From an uncultured Actinomycetes bacterium (GTDB lineage: Bacteria; Actinomycetota; Actinomycetes; Mycobacteriales; Nakamurellaceae), in the NCBI GenBank assembly GCA_937926105.1, contig CALANS010000064.1, forward strand, positions 1-64,000: DNA of 64,000 nt, written 5' to 3'. The notes under the pieces were generated by a model. The model made no database searches. It saw only the letters and a program-made list of their open reading frames with translations, and was not told the origin of the DNA. This document shows, piece after piece, positions 51,812-63,529 of the stretch. The position numbers and the translations under genes were made by a program. How positions within the stretch are numbered: the first letter of the stretch is position 1; the number at the start of each line of letters is the position of its first letter.

Positions 51812-52653
51812 GCGTGAGCGAGCGACCCGGCACGGTGAGTGCTGCGGGCGGTGCGACCAGGCCGCCGAGCGAGCCGGCCAGCGACTTCTATCACGGCAAC
51901 CCGCCACAGCCCAATGCGCGGATGACGGCGCCGGTGTATCTGTCCACCGGCATCGAGTTCGACGCCGAGACGGCGGCCCGGGCGGATGCCATCATCGCGC
52001 GCTACCCGCAGCCCCGCAGCGCGCTGCTGCCGATGCTGCACCTGGTGCAGTCGGTGGAGGGTTTCGTCTCCCGGGACGGGATCCTGTTCTGCGCCGAGCG
52101 GCTCGGCCTGTCGGAGGCCGAGACCTCCGGCGTGGCCACCTTCTACACCATGTACAAGCGCCGCCCGTGCGGAGCGCACCTGGTCAGCGTGTGCACCAAC
52201 ACGTTGTGCGCCGCGCTCGGTGGTGACGACATCTACGCCGCGTTGCGCGACCGGCTCGGCGTCGGGCACGAGGAGACTTCCGGCGAGCCGGGCGCCGCCG
52301 GGTCGGTCACTCTGGAGCACGCCGAATGCCTGGCGGCCTGTGATCTGGGCCCGGTGCTGCAGGTGGACTACGAGTACTTCGACAACCAGACGGTGGACAG
52401 CGCCCTGGAGGTGGTGGACACGCTGCAGCGCGGCGATGTTCCCACTCCGACCCGGGGTGCGCCGCCGGCCGGGTTCAAGGCGGCTGAGCTGCAGCTGGCC
52501 GGGTTCTTCGAGGGACGCGAGGCGGATGTGGATGCCCCGTCCGCCTCGGACGCGACCCTGCGCGGAGTGCAGCTGGCCGCGGACCGCGGCTGGAGCGCGC
52601 CGGCGATGCCGGCCGAGCCGCCGGCGTTCCCGGCCCTGCCGGAGAAGAAGTGA
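51808..52653 (+). CDS. nuoE: NADH-quinone oxidoreductase subunit E
   Basis: This 281-residue subunit of the NADH-dehydrogenase module starts at GTG 51808. The [2Fe-2S] cysteines are in [14 protein letters not shown] and [15 protein letters not shown], with the usual helical N-terminus ([20 protein letters not shown]). About 90 C-terminal residues past the conserved domain are Ala/Pro-rich and also typical of actinobacterial NuoE. It precedes nuoF by ten bases. Confidence 0.95.
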   Translation: MSVSERPGTVSAAGGATRPPSEPASDFYHGNPPQPNARMTAPVYLSTGIEFDAETAARADAIIARYPQPRSALLPMLHLVQSVEGFVSRDGILFCAERLGLSEAETSGVATFYTMYKRRPCGAHLVSVCTNTLCAALGGDDIYAALRDRLGVGHEETSGEPGAAGSVTLEHAECLAACDLGPVLQVDYEYFDNQTVDSALEVVDTLQRGDVPTPTRGAPPAGFKAAELQLAGFFEGREADVDAPSASDATLRGVQLAADRGWSAPAMPAEPPAFPALPEKK

Positions 52654-52663
52654 GGTTGAGCCA

Positions 52664-53992
52664 GTGACATCCCCCTCGACGCCCCACCCAGGCTCCACGC
52701 TCGATCCGCTCACCCCGGTGCTGACCCGCGGCTGGCTGTCGCCGAAGTCCTGGACCCTGAAGACCTACGAGGAATTGGGCGGGTACTCCGCGCTGCGCAC
52801 CGCATTGACCGCGCAACCCGAGCAGATCACAGAACTGGTCAAGACCGCCGGACTGCGCGGCCGCGGTGGCGCCGGCTTCCCCACCGGGCTGAAGTGGTCG
52901 TTCCTGCCGCCGCTGGCCGACAAGCCGCGATACCTGGTGATCAACGGTGACGAGGGAGAACCCGGCACCTGCAAGGACATCCCGCTGATGATGGCGGACC
53001 CGCACCTGCTGGTGGAGGGCTGCATCATCACCAGCTACGCGATCCGCTCGCACTTTTGCGCGATCTACATCCGTGGCGAGGTGCTGCACGTGATCCGGCG
53101 GGTACAGGCCGCGGTGCGCGAGGCCTACGCCAAGGGGTATCTCGGCAAGAACATCCTGGGCAGCGGCTACGACCTGGACATCGTGGTGCACGCCGGCGCC
53201 GGCGCCTACATCTGCGGCGAGGAGACCGCACTGCTGGACTCGCTGGAAGGCCGCCGTGGCCAGCCCCGGCTCAAGCCGCCGTTCCCCGCCGTGGCCGGGC
53301 TGTACGCCAGCCCCACGGTGGTCAACAACATCGAGACCATCTCCTCGGTGCCGGCGATCGTGTCCGGTGGATCCGACTGGTATCGGTCGATCGGCACCGA
53401 CAAGTCGCCGGGCACCAAGATCTACTCGCTGTCCGGTCACGTCACCCGGCCGGGCCAGTACGAGGCGCCGATGGGCACCACCCTGCGTGAGCTGCTTGAG
53501 CTGGCCGGTGGCATGAAAGACGGTGTCCCGCTCAAGTTCTGGACGCCCGGTGGCTCCTCCACACCGCTGTTCGGCGCGGACTCCATCGACGTGCCGCTGT
53601 CCTTCGACGACGTGGCCGCCGCCGGTTCCATGTTGGGCACCACTGCGCTGATGCTGTTCAACGAGACTGTGTCGGTGCCGTGGGCGGTCATGAAGTGGGC
53701 GGAGTTCTACAAGCATGAGTCGTGCGGCAAGTGCACGCCCTGCCGGGAGGGCACCTTCTGGATGACGGCGGTGCTGCGGCGCATCGTCTCCGGGCAGGGG
53801 ACCATGGAGGACATCCAAACCCTGGACGATGCCGCGTTCAACATCTTCGGCCGGGCGTTCTGCGCGCTCGGCGACGGCGCGGCGACCAGCGTGTCCAGCG
53901 CGCTCAAGCTGTTCCGGCAGGAGTTTGTCGACCTGGTCACCGGCGTCACCCCGCCGGTGATCGGCGCGCGGGAGATGGCGGGGGCACACTGA
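52664..53992 (+). CDS. nuoF: NADH-quinone oxidoreductase subunit F (NADH- and FMN-binding)
   Basis: This 442-residue subunit starts at GTG 52664 (GAGG upstream). It has the NADH site [17 protein letters not shown], the FMN region [18 protein letters not shown], and the [18 protein letters not shown] loop. The [4Fe-4S] (N3) cysteines lie in [16 protein letters not shown] and a later [17 protein letters not shown]. It is the electron-entry subunit and carries out hydride transfer from NADH to FMN. Confidence 0.97.
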   Translation: MTSPSTPHPGSTLDPLTPVLTRGWLSPKSWTLKTYEELGGYSALRTALTAQPEQITELVKTAGLRGRGGAGFPTGLKWSFLPPLADKPRYLVINGDEGEPGTCKDIPLMMADPHLLVEGCIITSYAIRSHFCAIYIRGEVLHVIRRVQAAVREAYAKGYLGKNILGSGYDLDIVVHAGAGAYICGEETALLDSLEGRRGQPRLKPPFPAVAGLYASPTVVNNIETISSVPAIVSGGSDWYRSIGTDKSPGTKIYSLSGHVTRPGQYEAPMGTTLRELLELAGGMKDGVPLKFWTPGGSSTPLFGADSIDVPLSFDDVAAAGSMLGTTALMLFNETVSVPWAVMKWAEFYKHESCGKCTPCREGTFWMTAVLRRIVSGQGTMEDIQTLDDAAFNIFGRAFCALGDGAATSVSSALKLFRQEFVDLVTGVTPPVIGAREMAGAH

Positions 53993-53993
53993 C

Positions 53994-56501
53994 ATGACCA
54001 CGAGCACCACCGCGGCCCAGAACACCGTCACCGAGCGGCCACCGGCCCCCGAGGGCTACGTGCGGCTGACCATCGACGGCATTGAGGTGCTGGCGCCCAA
54101 GGGCGAGCTGGTGATCCGCACCTGCGAGCGGATCGGCATCGAGATCCCACGGTTCTGCGACCACCCGCTGCTCGACCCGGTCGGCGCCTGTCGGCAGTGC
54201 CTGGTCGAGGTCGAGATGGGTGGCCGGCCGATGCCCAAGCCGCAGGCGTCTTGCACGCTGGCGGTCGGCGAGGGCATGGTGGTACGCACTCAGCTGACCA
54301 GCGCGGTGTCGAAGCGGGCGCAGGAGGGCAACCTCGAGTTCCTGCTGATCAACCACCCGCTCGACTGCCCCATGTGCGACAAGGGCGGCGAGTGCCCGCT
54401 GCAGAACCAGACCCTCAAGAACGGGCCGGGCGAGTCCCGGTTCCGTGACGCCAAGCGGGTTTTCGTCAAGCCCATCCCGATCTCCACCGAGATCCTGCTG
54501 GACCGCGATCGGTGCGTGCTGTGCCAGCGCTGCACCCGATTCTCCGAGCAGATCGCCGGCGACCCGTTCATCGACATGCTGGAGCGTGGCATCGCCCAGC
54601 AGGTCGGCATCGGCCCGGAGATCCCGTTCCAGTCGTATTTTTCCGGCAACACCATCCAGATCTGCCCGGTCGGCGCGCTGACCTCCACCGCCTACCGGTT
54701 CCGCTCCCGGCCGTTTGACCTGGTCTCCGAACCCACCATCTGCGAGCACTGCTCGGCGGGTTGCGTGCTGCGCACGGATCACCGGCGCAATCAGGTGCTG
54801 CGCCGGCTGGCCGGTGACGATCCCGCCGTGAACGAGGAGTGGAACTGCGATAAGGGCCGGTTCGCGTTCACCTACTACAGCCAGGACGACCGGATCCGCA
54901 CGCCGCTGCTGCGCGGGGCGGACGGAGAGCTTGCCCCGGCCTCCTGGACCGACGCGATGACCGCGGCCGCGCAGGGCCTGGCGGGGGCCAGGCAGACCGG
55001 CGGTGTCGGCGTGCTGGCCGGCGGCCGGCTCACCGTCACCGACGCCTACGCCTACGCCAAGTTCGCCCGGCTTGCGTTGGGCACCAACGACATCGACTTT
55101 CGGGCCCGGGACCACTCGGCCGAGGAGATGGACTTCCTGGCCAGCCGGGTGGTCGGCACGGCGCCGGAGTCCGGTGGGGTCAGCTATGCCGCGGTGCAGC
55201 GTGCCCCCGCGGTGCTGCTGGTGGCGCTGGAGCCGGAGGACGAGTGCCCGATCCTGTTTCTGCGGTTGCGCAAGGCCAACCGTGCCGGCACCCAGGTCTT
55301 CTCGGTGGCGCCGCTGGCCACTCGCGGTCTGGAGAAGCTGGGCGGGACTCTGCTGTCCACCGAGCCGGGCGCCGAGGTCGCCGTGCTGGGCCGCATCGCG
55401 GCCGCCGCGACCGACGATCCGGTGGGCCCGACCGGCACGGCGCTGCGCCAGGCTGGTGCGGTGATCCTGGTCGGTGAGCGCGCCGCGCAGGTGCCGGGGC
55501 TGCTGACCGCCGTCGCTGAGCTGGCCGACGCCACCGGCGCCGGGTTGGCCTGGGTGCCGCGACGGGCCGGCGAACGGGGCGCACTGCTGGCCGGTGCCAC
55601 TCCGACGCTGCTGCCCGGCGGCCGCCCCGTCGCCGACGACACCGCCCGCGCCCAGGTGGAAAGCGCTTGGGGGGCGGGCATTCCCGCCCAGCCCGGCCGG
55701 GACACCGCCGGCATCCTGGCCGCCGCGGCGGCCGGTGAGCTCGGCGGATTGCTGGTCGGCGGCGTTGAGCTGGCCGACCTGCCGGACCCGGCCGCCGCCC
55801 GCGCCGCGATCGGGAACGCCGGGTTCGTGGTGAGCCTGGAGCTGCGCCGCAGCGAGGTCACCGATCTGGCCGACGTGGTGTTCCCGGTGGCTGCCGCCGC
55901 CGAGAAGTCCGGCGCCTACCTGGACTGGGAGGGCCGGCTGCGCCCGTTCGGGACGGCGCTCAAGCTGGTCGGCGGGCTGGACGACGCCCGGGTGCTGGAC
56001 ACCCTGGGCGTGGAGATGGATGTCGACCTGTACACCCAGACCCCGAAGGCGGCGTCCGCCGACCTGGCCCGGTTGGGCGGGTGGACCGGCCCGGTACCGG
56101 CCAGCACGACTCCGGCGAGCGCGGCAGCGGTGGGGTCGCCCGCCGAACCCGCAGAACCCGCAGCGGCCGCAGCGATCATCGGCGGTGTCGAGTTCGTGCT
56201 GGCCGCGCACCGGTCGCTGCTGGACGGCAGCCGGTCCGAGGACGGCGAGCCACACTTGGCCGGCACCCGCCGACCGGAGGCCGTCCGGCTCTCCGCCGCC
56301 GCAGCCGACCGGCTCGGGATCGCGGAGGGCGCCACCGTCACCGTCACCGGCCCGGCCGGCTCGTTGACGCTGCCGCTGGCCGTCTCGGACATGCCCGACA
56401 CCGTGGTCCACCTGCCGGCCCGAGTCGCCGGCACCCGGGTGACCGTCGCGCTCGGTGCGCCGGTCGCCGGCCGGGTCACCGTCACAGGGGGAGGGAACTA
56501 G
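53994..56501 (+). CDS. nuoG: NADH-quinone oxidoreductase subunit G
   Basis: This 835-residue subunit holds most iron-sulfur clusters. The N-terminal ferredoxin domain has the [2Fe-2S] ligands ([20 protein letters not shown] and SCTLAVG), then a [4Fe-4S] set ([17 protein letters not shown]), a second set ([18 protein letters not shown] with [11 protein letters not shown]), and [14 protein letters not shown], the extra cluster site of the molybdopterin-like domain. That large domain (residues about 240-660) is degenerate and does not bind molybdenum in complex I. The Ala/Pro-rich region (about 700-745) precedes a formate-dehydrogenase-like beta-barrel tail ([20 protein letters not shown]). One base separates it from nuoF. 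Confidence 0.96.
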   Translation: MTTSTTAAQNTVTERPPAPEGYVRLTIDGIEVLAPKGELVIRTCERIGIEIPRFCDHPLLDPVGACRQCLVEVEMGGRPMPKPQASCTLAVGEGMVVRTQLTSAVSKRAQEGNLEFLLINHPLDCPMCDKGGECPLQNQTLKNGPGESRFRDAKRVFVKPIPISTEILLDRDRCVLCQRCTRFSEQIAGDPFIDMLERGIAQQVGIGPEIPFQSYFSGNTIQICPVGALTSTAYRFRSRPFDLVSEPTICEHCSAGCVLRTDHRRNQVLRRLAGDDPAVNEEWNCDKGRFAFTYYSQDDRIRTPLLRGADGELAPASWTDAMTAAAQGLAGARQTGGVGVLAGGRLTVTDAYAYAKFARLALGTNDIDFRARDHSAEEMDFLASRVVGTAPESGGVSYAAVQRAPAVLLVALEPEDECPILFLRLRKANRAGTQVFSVAPLATRGLEKLGGTLLSTEPGAEVAVLGRIAAAATDDPVGPTGTALRQAGAVILVGERAAQVPGLLTAVAELADATGAGLAWVPRRAGERGALLAGATPTLLPGGRPVADDTARAQVESAWGAGIPAQPGRDTAGILAAAAAGELGGLLVGGVELADLPDPAAARAAIGNAGFVVSLELRRSEVTDLADVVFPVAAAAEKSGAYLDWEGRLRPFGTALKLVGGLDDARVLDTLGVEMDVDLYTQTPKAASADLARLGGWTGPVPASTTPASAAAVGSPAEPAEPAAAAAIIGGVEFVLAAHRSLLDGSRSEDGEPHLAGTRRPEAVRLSAAAADRLGIAEGATVTVTGPAGSLTLPLAVSDMPDTVVHLPARVAGTRVTVALGAPVAGRVTVTGGGN

Positions 56502-58016
56502 ATGCCGCCCATGCTGCTGGCCGCTGCGACGTCCGCGGCGCCGCCTCCGGCACAGCCCGAGCCGGACGGCTCGCTGGCGCCGCTGTTGGCCGCCGACCCG
56601 GTCTGGCTGATGCTGATCAAGGCTGTGGTGATCTTCGCGCTGCTGCTGCTGCTCACGCTGTTCGCAATCTGGTTCGAGCGCCGCGTGGTGGGGCGCATGC
56701 AGCACCGGCCCGGCCCGAACTGGAACGGCCCGTTCGGGCTGCTGCAGTCGCTGGCCGACGCGCTGAAGTTGATCTTCAAAGAGGGGCTGATGCCCCGCAT
56801 GGTGGACAAGGTCGTCTACATCGCCGCGCCGATCCTGTGCGCCACCCCGGCCTTCTTGATCTTCTCCATCATCCCGCTGGGCGGGCAGGTGTCCATGTTC
56901 GGGCACCAGACCGCGCTGCAACTCACCGACCTGCCGGTCGGCGTGTTGGCCGCGCTGGCGTTTTCCTCGATCGGCATCTACGGCATCGTGCTGGGCGGCT
57001 GGGCCTCCGGATCCACCTACCCGCTGCTGGGCGGGCTGCGCTCGGCGGCGCAGATGATCTCCTACGAGATCGCCATGGGGCTGTCCTTCGTGGCGGTGTT
57101 CCTGTACGCCGGCACCCTGTCCACCTCGGCCATCGTCGCCCAGCAGGAGGGCGGCTGGTACATCTGGCTGCTGCCGGTGTCGTTCATCGTGTACTGCATC
57201 TCGATGGTCGGCGAGACCAACCGGGCCCCCTTCGACCTGCCGGAGGCCGAGGGCGAGCTGGTCGGCGGCTACAACACCGAGTACTCCTCGATGCGCTTCG
57301 GCCTGTTCTACCTGGCCGAGTACATCAACCTGATCAACGTCTCCGCGCTGGCCACCACACTATTCTTGGGCGGCTGGCGGGCGCCGTGGCCGATCTCGCT
57401 GTGGGAGGGCGCCAATACCGGCTGGTGGACCCTGCTGTGGTTTGCCATCAAGGTGTTGATCTTCATGTTCGTGTTCGTGTGGCTGCGCGGGACCCTGCCC
57501 CGGCTGCGGTACGACCAGTTCATGCACCTGGGGTGGAAGGTGCTGGTGCCGGTGTCGCTGGCCTGGATCGTGCTGGTCGGCGTCGCCCGGGTGCTGAACA
57601 CCGCCACCGACCTGACCACCCGCGACGTGCTGTTGTGGATGGGCATCCCGCTGGTGCTGATCTTGCTGATCGTGGCGTTCTGGCCGAGCAGGACTCCGCC
57701 CGACGAGGACGCTGAGGACGCAGAGGACGCCGAACTCGCTGAGTTCACTGCGCTGCCCGGCGAGCCGGCGGTTCGGGCCGGTGTGGTCGGGCCGTCGCTG
57801 GCCGACTTCCCGGTGCCGCCGCTCGACCTGGTGGTGCCGGTGCCGCCGATCCGCACCGCCGCGCTGGCGGGCGCCGGGGTCGGTGCGGGCGGCCCGGCAG
57901 GCAAACGCGGCCGGTCCGCCGGCCAGTTGACCGGCGGGGCCGGTCAACTCGGTGCGGGCGCCGCCGACGACGAGGATCCCGCGAAGGGCCCGGGAGGTAG
58001 CGATGTCGATCTTTGA
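56502..58016 (+). CDS. nuoH: NADH-quinone oxidoreductase subunit H
   Basis: This 504-residue membrane subunit starts at ATG 56502, directly after nuoG. It has eight helices and the conserved quinone-channel loops ([19 protein letters not shown], then [20 protein letters not shown], then [20 protein letters not shown]). The last about 105 residues (from about 400) are an acidic-to-Gly/Ala-rich tail, [15 protein letters not shown] onwards, longer than in most bacteria. The tail overlaps the nuoI start by 14 bases. It connects the soluble and membrane arms and forms the quinone entry tunnel. Confidence 0.95.
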   Translation: MPPMLLAAATSAAPPPAQPEPDGSLAPLLAADPVWLMLIKAVVIFALLLLLTLFAIWFERRVVGRMQHRPGPNWNGPFGLLQSLADALKLIFKEGLMPRMVDKVVYIAAPILCATPAFLIFSIIPLGGQVSMFGHQTALQLTDLPVGVLAALAFSSIGIYGIVLGGWASGSTYPLLGGLRSAAQMISYEIAMGLSFVAVFLYAGTLSTSAIVAQQEGGWYIWLLPVSFIVYCISMVGETNRAPFDLPEAEGELVGGYNTEYSSMRFGLFYLAEYINLINVSALATTLFLGGWRAPWPISLWEGANTGWWTLLWFAIKVLIFMFVFVWLRGTLPRLRYDQFMHLGWKVLVPVSLAWIVLVGVARVLNTATDLTTRDVLLWMGIPLVLILLIVAFWPSRTPPDEDAEDAEDAELAEFTALPGEPAVRAGVVGPSLADFPVPPLDLVVPVPPIRTAALAGAGVGAGGPAGKRGRSAGQLTGGAGQLGAGAADDEDPAKGPGGSDVDL

Positions 58017-58605
58017 TCCGCTGAAGGGCTTCGGCGTCACCTTCGGCACTATGTTCCGGCCGGTGGTCACCGAGGACTATCCGCGCAACCCGGTGCAGCC
58101 TGCGTCCCGCTATCACGGGCGCCACCAGCTCAACCGGCACCCGGACGGGCTGGAGAAGTGCATCGGCTGCGAGCTGTGCGCCTGGGCCTGCCCGGCCGAC
58201 GCGATCTACGTCGAGGGCGGCGACAACACCGAGGACGAGCGCTACTCGCCCGGGGAACGGTACGGCAAGGACTATCAGATCAACTACCTGCGGTGTATCG
58301 GCTGCGGGTTGTGCATCGAGGCGTGCCCGACCCGCTCCCTGACCATGACCAACGTTTACGAGATGGCCGACGACGACCGGCAGCGGCTGATCTACACCAA
58401 GGACATGCTGATGGCGCCGCTGCTGCCGGGCATGGAGGCACCTCCGCACCCGATGCGGCTGGGCGATAGCGAGCGAGACTACTACGTCAACGGTCCGGAG
58501 TTGGTGCGGCAGGCCGGTGCCGGCGCACGGGCCAGCGAGGCGCAGCAGACCGGCGACCTGCCCGGCCAGCAGCCGATCGGCGACGCCGCGGGGAGCACTC
58601 GGTGA
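58003..58605 (+). CDS. nuoI: NADH-quinone oxidoreductase subunit I
   Basis: This 200-residue ferredoxin-type subunit starts at ATG 58003 (GGGAGG upstream). Two [4Fe-4S] clusters (N6a and N6b) are bound by [17 protein letters not shown] and [18 protein letters not shown]. These carry electrons from NuoG to NuoB. The last 40 residues are a polar tail. It overlaps the nuoH end by 14 bases and its stop overlaps the nuoJ start. Confidence 0.96.
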   Translation: MSIFDPLKGFGVTFGTMFRPVVTEDYPRNPVQPASRYHGRHQLNRHPDGLEKCIGCELCAWACPADAIYVEGGDNTEDERYSPGERYGKDYQINYLRCIGCGLCIEACPTRSLTMTNVYEMADDDRQRLIYTKDMLMAPLLPGMEAPPHPMRLGDSERDYYVNGPELVRQAGAGARASEAQQTGDLPGQQPIGDAAGSTR

Positions 58606-59498
58606 GCGGCGGCCTGTACCTGCTCGCGGCGGCCGCCGCGGACGGTACCGCTACCGGCGGGGCCGGCGGCGCCGAGGAGATCGTGTTCTGGATCGTCGGG
58701 CCGCTGGCGCTGCTCGGCGCCCTGGGCATGGTGTTCGCCCGGGTCGCCGTGCACTCGGCGCTGTGGCTGGTGCTGACCATGCTCTGCCTGGGCTGCCTGT
58801 ACATCACCCAACAGGCCGAGTTCCTGGGCTTCGCGCAGATCATCGTCTACACCGGCGCGATCATGATGCTGTTCCTGTTCGTGCTGATGCTGACCGGCCG
58901 GGATGCCGGCGACTCGGTGATCGAGGTGCTGCGCGGGCACCGCGCCATCGCTGGGCTGGTCGGCCTCGGCGTGGTCGGGCTGCTGGTGGCGGTGTTGCTG
59001 CGCGCGCTGGGCACCTTCCCGGATGTGGGGCTGTCCGGCGCGTTGGCCGACCGGGGGGCCATCGGCTCGCTGGCCCAGGTGATCTTCACCGACTACCTGT
59101 TCCCGTTCGAGCTGACCAGCGCGCTGCTGATCACTGCGGCGGTCGGGGCCATGGTGCTGGCACACGTGGAGAAGGCGCCCGGCGAGCGGCGCACTCAGCG
59201 CCAGCGGGTGCTGGCCCGGATGCGCTCGGACCGGATGTCCCCGCTGCCCGGCCCGGGGGTGTTCGCCACCTCCAGTTCCAACGCCACCCCGGCGCTGCTG
59301 CCGGACGGGTCCATCGCGCCCGGCTCGGTGTCCCACCTGGTGGAGATCGCCGAGAGCGAGCGGGTGGCCCGGCAGTATCGGTCCGGCCGGGTGCTCACCG
59401 AGATCGAACCCGCCGAGCATCCACGGCCGGCCGGCGATCCCGTCGGTGACGACGGATCCGGCGACGGCCCCGTCACCGACGGAGGGCAGCAGCGATGA
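58602..59498 (+). CDS. nuoJ: NADH-quinone oxidoreductase subunit J
   Basis: This 298-residue membrane subunit starts at GTG 58602. Five helices cover residues 25-185 ([75 protein letters not shown], and the last, [16 protein letters not shown]). A cytosolic C-terminal tail of about 110 residues, Ser/Gly/Pro-rich, follows and appears only in actinobacterial homologues. Its stop overlaps the nuoK start (ATGA). Confidence 0.94.
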   Translation: MSGGLYLLAAAAADGTATGGAGGAEEIVFWIVGPLALLGALGMVFARVAVHSALWLVLTMLCLGCLYITQQAEFLGFAQIIVYTGAIMMLFLFVLMLTGRDAGDSVIEVLRGHRAIAGLVGLGVVGLLVAVLLRALGTFPDVGLSGALADRGAIGSLAQVIFTDYLFPFELTSALLITAAVGAMVLAHVEKAPGERRTQRQRVLARMRSDRMSPLPGPGVFATSSSNATPALLPDGSIAPGSVSHLVEIAESERVARQYRSGRVLTEIEPAEHPRPAGDPVGDDGSGDGPVTDGGQQR

Positions 59499-59794
59499 AC
59501 CCGACCCACTACCTGATGCTGTCAGCGCTGCTGTTCGGCATCGGCGCCGTCGGGGTGCTGATCCGGCGCAACGCGATCGTGGTGTTCATGTGCATCGAGC
59601 TGATGCTCAACGCGGTCAACCTGTCCCTGGTCACCTTCGCCCGCATGCACGGCAACCTCGACGGCGTCGTCATCGCCCTGTTCGTCATGGTGGTGGCCGC
59701 GGCCGAGGTCGTGGTCGGCCTGGCGATCATCATGTCCATCTTCCGAAGCCGGCGGAGCGCGTCCGTCGACGACGCGAACCTGCTGAAGTACTGA
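59495..59794 (+). CDS. nuoK: NADH-quinone oxidoreductase subunit K
   Basis: This 99-residue three-helix subunit starts at ATG 59495, overlapping the nuoJ stop. It has the conserved proton-channel glutamates in [20 protein letters not shown] and [18 protein letters not shown]. The length is standard. It is part of the proton-pumping membrane arm. Confidence 0.96.
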   Translation: MNPTHYLMLSALLFGIGAVGVLIRRNAIVVFMCIELMLNAVNLSLVTFARMHGNLDGVVIALFVMVVAAAEVVVGLAIIMSIFRSRRSASVDDANLLKY

Positions 59795-59810
59795 AACGGG
59801 GGATCGGACC

Positions 59811-61802
59811 GTGAATCTGGCCCTGACCGCTGCCGGGCATCTCGCCGCGGCCGCGCCCTCGGCGCCACCGGCGGCGACCGGTGTGACGTCGCTGGCCTGG
59901 CTGGTGCTGCTGCTGCCCGCGGCCGGCGCCGTGACGCTGATGGTCGGCGGGCGCCGGTTGAACCGGGTGGCCCCGCTGATCGGCTGTCTGAGCGTGATCG
60001 CCGCGTTCGTCGTCGGCCTGTCGATCTTCTTCGCCACCGTCGGCGCCGGTGCCACCGACCGAGTGCACGACGTGGCCATCTGGTCGTGGATGCCGGTGTC
60101 GTCGCTGCAGGTCGACTTCGGCCTGCACATCGACCCGCTGGCGCTGACGTTCGTGCTGCTGATCACCGGGGTCGGCTCGCTGATCCACATCTACTCCATC
60201 GGCTACATGCGCGAGGATCCCGAGCGGCAACGCTTTTTCGCGTTCATGAACCTGTTCGTCACCGCCATGTTGCTGCTGGTGCTGGGCAACTCGTTCGTGA
60301 CGCTGTACGCCGGCTGGGAGGGCGTGGGCCTGGCCTCCTACCTGCTGATCGGGTTCTGGTCGCACAAGCCGGTGGCGGCCACCGCCGCCAAGAAGGCGTT
60401 CGTGATGAACCGGGTCGGCGACGTCGGATTCGCGCTGGCCATCTTCATCATGTTCAAGGAGCTGGGCACCACCTCGTTCTCCGGCGTGTTCGCAGGGATT
60501 GGCGAGCTGGCGCAGACCTCCCCAGGCTGGGTGACGGCCATGGCGCTGCTGCTGCTGCTGGGCGCCTGCGGCAAGTCCGGTCAGGTGCCACTGCAGGCCT
60601 GGTTGCCGGACGCCATGGAGGGCCCCACCCCGGTGTCCGCGCTGATCCACGCAGCGACCATGGTCACCGCCGGGGTCTACCTGATCGCCCGCAGTTTCGC
60701 GATCTTCGACCTGAGCGGCACCGGGCAGCTGGTGGTGGCCATCGTCGGTGCCGTCACCCTGCTGGTGGGCTGCATCGCCGGCTGCGCCAAGGACGACATC
60801 AAGCGGGTGCTGGCCTATTCAACGGTCTCCCAGATCGGCTACATGTTCCTGGCCGTCGGGCTCGGCGCCGGGGTGTATGGGCTGGCCATCCTGCACCTTC
60901 TGACCCACGGCTTCTTCAAGGCGGCGCTGTTCCTGGGATCCGGCTCGATCATGCATGCCATGAACGATGACGTGGACATGCGCCGCTTCGGCGGGCTGGC
61001 CCGGCGGATGCCGCTGACCTTCGTCACCATGGCCTGCGGGTACCTGGCCATCATCGGGTTCCCGTTCCTGTCCGGCTTCTACTCCAAGGACCCGATCATC
61101 GAGGCGGCCTTCGCGGCGGGCGGCGCCAAGGGAGCCCTGCTCGGCGGGGCGGCGGCGCTCGGCGCCGGCATCACCGCCTTCTACATGACCCGGCTGATGA
61201 TCATGACGTTCTTCGGGGAAGCCCGGTGGAAGAACCTGACCTCCACCGACGGGCGGGACTACCACCCGCACGAGTCGCCCTCGGTGATGACCGTGCCGAT
61301 GCTGCTGCTGTCGGTCGGGTCGCTGGGCGCCGGCGCATTTCTGGCGCTGGGTGACCGGCTGGTCGGCTGGTTGGAGCCGTCGGTCGGGGCCTTCCACGAG
61401 CCGCATCCGACGATCGTCTCGGCGAGCATGATCACCTGGGGCACCGTGGTGCTGATGCTCATCGGGGTGGCCATCGCCTACCTGATGTACGGCACCCGGC
61501 CGGTGCCCGTCGCGGCTCCCGCGACCCGCAACCCGGCGGTACTGCTGGCCCGCGCCGACGTCGGTGGCAACGCCATCAACGAGACACTGGTGGCCCGGCC
61601 CGGCACCTGGCTGGCTCGCACCTTCGCCTACACCGACGCCCGCGGGGTGGACGGCCTGGTCGACGGGGTGGGCACGGCGATCGTCGGCATCTCCGGCTGG
61701 TGGCGGCGCTGGCAGAACGGCTACGTCCGCTCCTACGCCCTGTCCATGCTCTCCGGCACCCTGCTGGTGGCCGTCGCCCTGATGGTGGTGAGGTTCTCGT
61801 GA
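59811..61802 (+). CDS. nuoL: NADH-quinone oxidoreductase subunit L
   Basis: This 663-residue antiporter-like subunit starts at GTG 59811. It has 16 or so helices and the proton-path residues: the glutamate in YAGWEGVGLASYLLIGFW, the lysine of GACGKSGQVPLQAWLPDAME with GPTPVSALIHAATMVTAG, and the second lysine segment LTHGFFKAALFLGSGSIMHA. The C-terminal long amphipathic helix region is present. It is the distal proton pump of complex I. It ends in a GTGA overlap with nuoM. Confidence 0.96.
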   Translation: MNLALTAAGHLAAAAPSAPPAATGVTSLAWLVLLLPAAGAVTLMVGGRRLNRVAPLIGCLSVIAAFVVGLSIFFATVGAGATDRVHDVAIWSWMPVSSLQVDFGLHIDPLALTFVLLITGVGSLIHIYSIGYMREDPERQRFFAFMNLFVTAMLLLVLGNSFVTLYAGWEGVGLASYLLIGFWSHKPVAATAAKKAFVMNRVGDVGFALAIFIMFKELGTTSFSGVFAGIGELAQTSPGWVTAMALLLLLGACGKSGQVPLQAWLPDAMEGPTPVSALIHAATMVTAGVYLIARSFAIFDLSGTGQLVVAIVGAVTLLVGCIAGCAKDDIKRVLAYSTVSQIGYMFLAVGLGAGVYGLAILHLLTHGFFKAALFLGSGSIMHAMNDDVDMRRFGGLARRMPLTFVTMACGYLAIIGFPFLSGFYSKDPIIEAAFAAGGAKGALLGGAAALGAGITAFYMTRLMIMTFFGEARWKNLTSTDGRDYHPHESPSVMTVPMLLLSVGSLGAGAFLALGDRLVGWLEPSVGAFHEPHPTIVSASMITWGTVVLMLIGVAIAYLMYGTRPVPVAAPATRNPAVLLARADVGGNAINETLVARPGTWLARTFAYTDARGVDGLVDGVGTAIVGISGWWRRWQNGYVRSYALSMLSGTLLVAVALMVVRFS

Positions 61803-63529
61803 ACGGCTCCGGGGTGTACCTGCTGATCCTGCTGCTCTTGCCGCTGGTCGGGGCGCTGGTGGTGGCCGGCATGGCCGGCGCGCCGGTGCGCACCGTGAAG
61901 CTCACTGCCATGGGCTTCGCGCTGGTCGAGCTGGTGGTCGCGATCCTGCTGTGGCTGGACTACCGCAGCTTCCTCACCGAGGGTGGCGGCAATTCGCCGT
62001 TCGACGCCACGGTGCACGTGGACTGGATTTCCAGTTTCGGCATCTCGTTCTCGCTGGGCATCGACGGCATTTCGTTGGTGATGATCGCGCTGATCGCGTT
62101 CCTGGTGCCGATCGTGCTGGGTGCGTCGTGGGAGGAGAAGCTGCCGGCCGGCCGCACCATCGGCGGCTACTTCGCGCTGCTGCTCACCCTGCAGTGCGCC
62201 ATGGTCGGGGTGTTCGCCGCCACCGACGTGTTCCTGTTCTACTGCTTCTTCGAGCTGATGCTGGTGCCGATGTACTTCCTGGTGGGGTACTTCGGCGGCC
62301 CGCGGCGCGCCTATGCGGCGACCAAGTTCTTCCTGTACTCGCTGCTGGGCGGCCTGCTGATGCTGGCCAGCGTGATCGGGCTGTACGTGGCCTCCGGCCA
62401 GGTGCTGCCGTCGGGCACCCTGGACTGGGCCGCACTGCGCCAGATCGCCTCGCAGATTCCGGAGTCCACCCAGATGTGGATCTTCGCCGGGTTCGCCGTC
62501 GCGTTCGCCATCAAGGCTCCGCTGGTGCCGCTGCACACCTGGCTGCCGGAGGCCGGCTCGGAGGCTCCGGTGGGGGCGTCCACGCTGCTGGTGACGGTGC
62601 TGGACAAGGTGGGCACCTTCGGGTTCCTGCGGATCTGCCTGCCGCTGCTGCCGGCCGCCTCGTCCAGGCTGGCCTGGCTGTTCTTGCTGCTGGCGCTGCT
62701 GGGCATCCTGTACGGCGCGATCGTGGCGGCCATGCAGACCGACCTGAAGCGCTTCGTGACGTTCACCTCGATCGCCCACTTCGGGTTTATCGCGATGGGT
62801 GTGTTCGCCTTCACCACCCAGGCCATGACCGGTGCCGTGCTGTACATGCTCAACCACGGCATCACCACCGGGCTGCTGTTCCTGGTGATCGGCATGCTGA
62901 TCACCCGCGGCGGTTCCCGGCACATCGCCGACTACGGCGGGGTGTGGAAGGTGGCGCCGCTGCTGGGTGGCGTGTTCATGGTGGCCACCATGGCCACGGT
63001 GGCGCTGCCCGGCACCAACGCCTTCGTCTCCGAATTCCTGGTGCTGATCGGCACCTTCGACCGGTCGGTGGCCTGGGGCGTGCTGGCCACCGTCGGCATC
63101 ATCCTGGCTGCGGTGTACATGCTGTGGGTGTTCCAGCGCACCATGACGGGACCGGTGCGGGGCGTCGCGGTGTTGGGTGCCCGGTCGACGGAGCCCGGCG
63201 GTGACGGTGCCAGCGGTGACGATGCGGTCGGGGCCGCGGCCGCTTCATCCGGTGCTGTGGCTTCATCGGCGGCTTCATCGGGGGCTTCATCGGGTGCCGC
63301 AGCCCAGGCTTCGTCCCCGATCGCCACCGCCGAGCGGCCGGCCGGCGTCCGGGCCCGGTTCGCCGACCTGAACCGGCGGGAGATCGCCGTGGTCACCCCG
63401 CTGATCGTGGCGATCATCTTCCTGGGCATCTACCCGAAGCCGGTGCTAGACGTGATCCAGCCGACCGTCGCGGCCACCATGTCGGCGGCCGGAGCGATCG
63501 ATCCGGGCGTGAACGGAGGGGGACAGTGA
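61799..63529 (+). CDS. nuoM: NADH-quinone oxidoreductase subunit M
   Basis: This 576-residue antiporter-like subunit starts at GTG 61799, overlapping the nuoL stop. The conserved glutamate lies in FYCFFELMLVPMYFLVGYFG, and the lysine region is IKAPLVPLHTWLPEAGSEAP with VGASTLLVTVLDKVG. About residues 460-520 hold an Ala/Ser/Gly-rich insert (GAAAASSGAVASSAASSGAS) between the last helices, which is unusual. It pumps protons in the membrane arm. Its stop overlaps the nuoN start by one base (TGATG). Confidence 0.95.
   Translation: MNGSGVYLLILLLLPLVGALVVAGMAGAPVRTVKLTAMGFALVELVVAILLWLDYRSFLTEGGGNSPFDATVHVDWISSFGISFSLGIDGISLVMIALIAFLVPIVLGASWEEKLPAGRTIGGYFALLLTLQCAMVGVFAATDVFLFYCFFELMLVPMYFLVGYFGGPRRAYAATKFFLYSLLGGLLMLASVIGLYVASGQVLPSGTLDWAALRQIASQIPESTQMWIFAGFAVAFAIKAPLVPLHTWLPEAGSEAPVGASTLLVTVLDKVGTFGFLRICLPLLPAASSRLAWLFLLLALLGILYGAIVAAMQTDLKRFVTFTSIAHFGFIAMGVFAFTTQAMTGAVLYMLNHGITTGLLFLVIGMLITRGGSRHIADYGGVWKVAPLLGGVFMVATMATVALPGTNAFVSEFLVLIGTFDRSVAWGVLATVGIILAAVYMLWVFQRTMTGPVRGVAVLGARSTEPGGDGASGDDAVGAAAASSGAVASSAASSGASSGAAAQASSPIATAERPAGVRARFADLNRREIAVVTPLIVAIIFLGIYPKPVLDVIQPTVAATMSAAGAIDPGVNGGGQ

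Noticed and set aside
53946..56921. 991-codon minus-strand frame over nuoG
   Set aside because: It is a high-GC shadow: Arg/Gly/His/Gln-rich, no domains, and opposite to clear NuoG cluster motifs.
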